This document shows positions 59,818 through 64,000 of a stretch of DNA of 64,000 nucleotides, in pieces; the stretch's first letter is position 1; the number at the start of each line of letters is the position of its first letter. The notes beneath the pieces are model-generated. The model had not been told where the DNA came from and did not search any database. It was given only the letters and a program-made list of their open reading frames with translations. The DNA comes from Pseudocercospora fijiensis CIRAD86 (Eukaryota > Ascomycota > Dothideomycetes > Mycosphaerellales > Mycosphaerellaceae). The stretch covers positions 1,606,708-1,670,707 of the forward strand of contig NW_006921543.1 in NCBI RefSeq assembly GCF_000340215.1. The letters are read 5' to 3'. The translations under genes were made by a program, and so were the position numbers.

Positions 59818-62800
59818 ATACCGCCTAAAGGATAGCGTAAGCTACTCGGTACTAAAGAGGAAGAGCGGAAGAAGAAGGCCGAACGTACTACGAGGAAGTT
59901 AGCGAGTACGGCTCTATAATAAGCCTAGAAGAAAGTATAGCAAGCCGAGTAAGACCTAGTCGTAGTATCTTCTTCGTCTACGCTACTACTATATCTAGCC
60001 GCTATATCGTCTACCTCCTCGGCTACCTAACCTATCCCTTATATTAACCCTCTATTTCGTAGCTAAATAGGCGTAGTAGGTAGTTAAACACTCTAGAGTT
60101 AGCACTATTCGGCTAGTTAGGGACGGCTACTTCTCCTAGTACTACGACTACTACCGCTCTCTTTATAGATAGCGCCGCGTATAAATACTAGAGATAGGCT
60201 ATAGCTCCTTACTACCTATATTAACTAGCTTAAGATCGACGATATTATCGCGGTAGTCGATTAATTTACTAGAGCTAACGCCGCTAGCTCTACTCTAAGG
60301 GATAGTACTTCTACGTCTATTATTTAATAATCGATCGTATAAGCTATTCCTACCTACGACTAGCCTCGGTTAGCTATTCGGCGGGCTCCTCTACGTCCCC
60401 TTCTTTTTAAAATAGATAGTACTTAACTAGTATATCTATCTAATACTCTCCCTTCGTATATAGGTCCTCTTACTCTATATAGAATAGTTTACCGCCCCGC
60501 TCTAATAACTACTAGACCCCCTTCGTCCGCTATAGTATAATCCCTACTAGCGCTAGCTTCTATACTAGCGATACCTCCCGCGCTAGCTTCTATACTAGCG
60601 ATACCTCCCGCGCTAGCTTCTATACTAGCGATACCTCCCGCGCTAGCTTCTATACTAGCGATACCTCCCGCGCTAGCTTCTATACTAGCGATACCTCCCG
60701 CGCTAGCTTCTATACTAGCGATATCTCCCTAGCTAGCTTCTATACTAGCGATACCTCCCTAGCTAGCTTCTATACTAGCGATACCTCCTACGCTAGCTTC
60801 TATACTAGCGACGCCTTCCTAGCTAGCTTCTATACTAGTAACGCCTTCTCCGCTAGCTTCTATACTAGCGACGCCGCCTAAGCCTAACTCTTAAGGAAGC
60901 GTAGCTTATTCTTCCCTATTACTAGCTTCGAAGTCCGCTACTTAACCTACTTCGCTAACTCTTCGAAGAAGTCTCTTCTTCCCTCCTATTCTAGAGAGCC
61001 CCTCGTTACTTATAACGCCGCCTAAGCTAGACTCCTAAGTAAGCGTAGCTTATTCTCTCCTATTACTAGCTTCGAAGTCCGCTACTTAACCTACTTCGCT
61101 AACTTCTTAAAGAAGTCTCTCCTTCCCTTCTATTCTAGAGAGCCCCTCGTTACCTACTTTAAGAGATAGGACGAATTAACTACTAGCCTCGGTATAGCGT
61201 AGTCGACCGATCGTAAGCGCGAGTATATCTAAGTCTAATTCTAGAGATAGTATTCCTAGCCCTAGCTTAAGGCGAAGCCTATCTAGATTAAGAGATAGTA
61301 TTACTAGGTCTAATTTAAGAGAGAGCTTATAAAGGCCTCGTCCTAGAGCTTACTTATCGTAGCTATAACGCGGGCTCCTACTACGTATCTAGCTAAATCC
61401 TAGAGGGCGTAATCCGCGCCCTACCTTACTAGAACCCCTACTACCGCTATAACCTATACTACCGCGAGGTCGGTAGGGTCGAGACGATAATAGCGACGTT
61501 ACGCTCGAAAGCTCGCAAGTACCTTCGGTAACTAGTAGTTTAATCTAATCGGATTTAAGTAGTTCTTCGAGTAGCGACGCTAGGGTTAATTCCGACGAGG
61601 AACTAGACAACCTATCTATTATATCGACCCCTTATAGTCGGATAGTACTTTACTAAGCGCTCGCCGTAGATAGTTACTCTTATAAGTATTCCTAAGACTA
61701 GGATATAGACGCGGAAGAAGAGGAGCCGATACCGCCTAAAGTTATACTCGTAGAATTTATTACTAAAGGTACTACTGCTACCTTCGCCTAAAGTTAACTT
61801 TACTAGCTCCCGGATATACTTATATACGTCGTAGAGTATAGTAAGCTCCTAATATATATATACGAGTAGCTCTAAGGCGTCGACTAGTATAGACTCCTTA
61901 CCGGATAGGTTAATAGGATACCTTCTATAGTCCTATTACTCGAGAAGTCGTACCTTATATCTACTAATTAGCTATTTTATATTACTCGATACTAGGATAT
62001 TAACGTACTTCTCCTCCTTATAACCTTACTTACGACCTATAAAGCCGGTATTCGGTTATTCTATATACCTCGCTTTATAAAGACTATTACTTATAAGTAG
62101 TATATACTAGTAGGCTACTCTCCGATACGACCCGAACGCTATAAGTATATACGGATCGCGACTAGACTCGATGCTTCTAGATTTAATATATACCTCTTCT
62201 TCTCTAACCTTCTACTCCCTAAAGCGAATCGAAATTAGAAGATCGACCGGTAACGTCGCTATTATATAAATAAGCGTAAATAGGCTTACTTTGTTAATAC
62301 TATCCTTATTCCTACGCTTCGCGATACTTATCCTTCTCGAGTACTCGTATATTATCCCCTATCCTTCTAGTAAGTATATAATCGTATATACGCTCGATAG
62401 AAATAAGGCGTAGAAGGTAATAATCGTAATATTAGTAAAATCTCTTACGATATTATAGATCCGCTACTAGTAAATTAAGACCCTATAGTCGACGTAGCTA
62501 TACTACGACTATATTGTTTATAGTAGGGTATCGAACGTCGGTTATATCGAGACTTAGATATATATTAGCGGCGTATAGAACTAGTTATTATATAGTATAG
62601 AACTAAAATCCGTCTAGAGGTATAGACTCCCCTAGAGCTTAAAGAACTCCTCGATTAGTCCCTTAAGCGCTAGTTTAACCCTATATATCGTAATATAGAC
62701 CGCGCTTAGTTCGATCTCGCGTAGGAAGATATCTCTACTAAACTAGTAGTCGAAGACGTAGTAGTATCTCCGCTTATCGCCCTTTACTAAATAGCCTATA

Positions 62801-64000
62801 GTATTACGAAGACTAGCGGCCTTAATATCGAGCATCCTTAAGTATACTAGTAGTTCGGTATATAAGAGGCTTATAGTATCCGAGGTAAACTACTCCGTAA
62901 GTCTATAGAGCGGCTTAGTAGTATCGGCTTCTTCTAAGGATATAATATATCGAAGGATCTCTTTACGTTTATTAACTGAATAGTAGAACCTATTTTTAGT
63001 TAGTTAATACTACCGCTTCTTATATTCTCCTAGTCTACTATCGACTAGGTAGCCGCCGTTACTTCCCTTATTACCCGAGATACTATATTTCGCTAAGCTC
63101 GTATCTTAGACGCCTTTAAAGCAGAAATTATATAGGCGTATAATACGCTAGATAGCTACGCCTCGAGTACCGTTCCCTTTAGCGTACGAGGAGAGGTTCG
63201 TACTTACTAGGACCTACTCTATTAGCCTAATCTGCCTATAACTCGCCTAAGCCTAACTAAGGGAGTAGACGGGCGTCGTACTTACTAGCCTTTCTTTGTA
63301 CTCGAAAGTAAGTACGTCGTCGACTTTATACGTTTATAGTTAAACCGCTAGCTCTTTATAATATATATAGTCCTTTCGTAAAGGTCTATTAATATAGGCG
63401 TAAATACCGCCTAACTCGATTATATAACCCGCGCCGTTAAGGAAGCCTCTACGTCGGTAATACTTAATATACTATTCGACTTACTAACTACAACCTATAA
63501 TAGTAGTTCCTTTAGTATAAAGTATAGACTCTCTTGTAATTATTACGACTAGTTAGGCGTAGGCGATAGAGAGTAGAAAGGAAGTCGTCGGGATTTAAAT
63601 ATTATAGTAAGCCTCTATACTACGTATACTGCCTAGCTTCTAGCCGATCTCTTTAACTAGGTTTAACTACGCTTCTATACTACCGCGCTCTAGTAGACCG
63701 CTTATACTACCGACTTCCTCCGTAGCTAGCTCTAAGCTACTAGTTCGAAAAGGCTAGAGTAAGCTTTCTATAGCTATATAAAGGAGACGATCGACTAACT
63801 CGTTACCGCCTACTAAATATATCGAGTAGTATATAGGGAGCGTAAGGATAACAATTCGAAAAAGGATAATAACTCGGATTAGTACGTAGGTATTATTAAA
63901 TAGGCGCTTTAGCGATTAAGCTAGGTATATAGATACCGCTATACTAGCTATATACTTCGTATACTCTTAAAGCCTAATAAGCGTTTAGGGGATTAGGTAT
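59818..64000 (+). pseudogene. Large B gene, B3 copy, partial at window end
   Basis: Equivalent of 8701 to about 12949. The start codon is ATA. It has an 11-unit minisatellite and the 144-bp duplication, then the same long frame with more Gln/Trp-type stops than B1. It continues past the window. Confidence 0.65.
60552..60881 (+). repeat. 30-bp coding minisatellite, 11 units
   Basis: Same unit and period as 9435-9824, two units fewer, with the divergent ACGCCTTCC-type units again at the 3' end. Confidence 0.95.

Larger units (their letters stand above)
56407..64000 (+). mobile_element. Element B, copy 3, runs off the window
   Basis: It starts ACTATAAGGCACTTTAGGG next to the cut end of B2, in the same orientation. 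It has the telomere-like motif at 56420-56436 and matches B1 up to about 12949 at the window end. It differs from B1 by transitions and by repeat copy numbers. Confidence 0.85.

Overview
The window reads as repeat-dense, probably subtelomeric or heterochromatic DNA of a filamentous ascomycete (Pezizomycotina). Nearly all of it carries the mark of repeat-induced point mutation (RIP): CpA and TpG are strongly depleted, TpA is over-abundant and CpG is retained. Reading frames are therefore broken almost only by TAA/TAG where Gln or Trp codons would be. Frames were read through such stops. Coding entries are decayed (pseudo)genes, and their ends are approximate unless a start or stop is named. No intact ordinary gene, rRNA or tRNA was seen.

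Layout. (1) 1-5793: segment A copy 1, with two unknown ORFs and the N-terminal half of a SNF2-type helicase. A second copy lies at 41733-47141, where the helicase continues to 49270. Copy 1 alone holds a 373-bp hAT-like MITE. (2) 5794 to about 13.87 kb: composite element B copy 1. It has a telomere-like TTAGGG motif at its left edge, a 273-bp tandem repeat, a captured NFX1/UPF1-type helicase fragment, hairpin arrays, and a 5-kb single-frame gene of unknown function with a coding minisatellite. B2 (52950-56406, truncated) and B3 (56407 to the window end) are further copies. (3) 14.57-16.15 kb: an unknown minus-strand gene. (4) 16.56-22.38 kb: a second type of SNF2 helicase gene with introns that contain hairpins. 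(5) 22.76-29.4 kb: an unknown ORF followed by a RecQ helicase with an N-terminal C2H2 finger, like telomere-linked helicases. (6) 29.4-31.0 kb: a convergent unknown gene. (7) 31648-38641: a full-length Ty3/gypsy chromovirus-like retrotransposon with 308-bp LTRs, a 5-bp TSD and an extra antisense ORF. (8) 39.1-41.24 kb: an unknown minus-strand gene. (9) 41.46-49.3 kb: segment A copy 2 and the rest of its SNF2 gene. (10) 50.4-52.95 kb: a SNF2 paralog cut by B2, which is in turn cut by B3.

Three signals stand out. First, two families of tiny twin-palindrome elements (cores CCGGCCGG and GGTACGTACC) sit inside spliceosomal introns of the SNF2 genes. Removing these introns rejoins the reading frames, and in one case the palindromes appear to supply both branch point and 3' splice site. 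This looks like introner-like elements. Second, a conserved module of about 300-340 bp (TATA box, pyrimidine tract, one palindrome arm) precedes four different ORFs, as if they share a promoter. Third, element B has inserted into two SNF2 paralogs and into itself.
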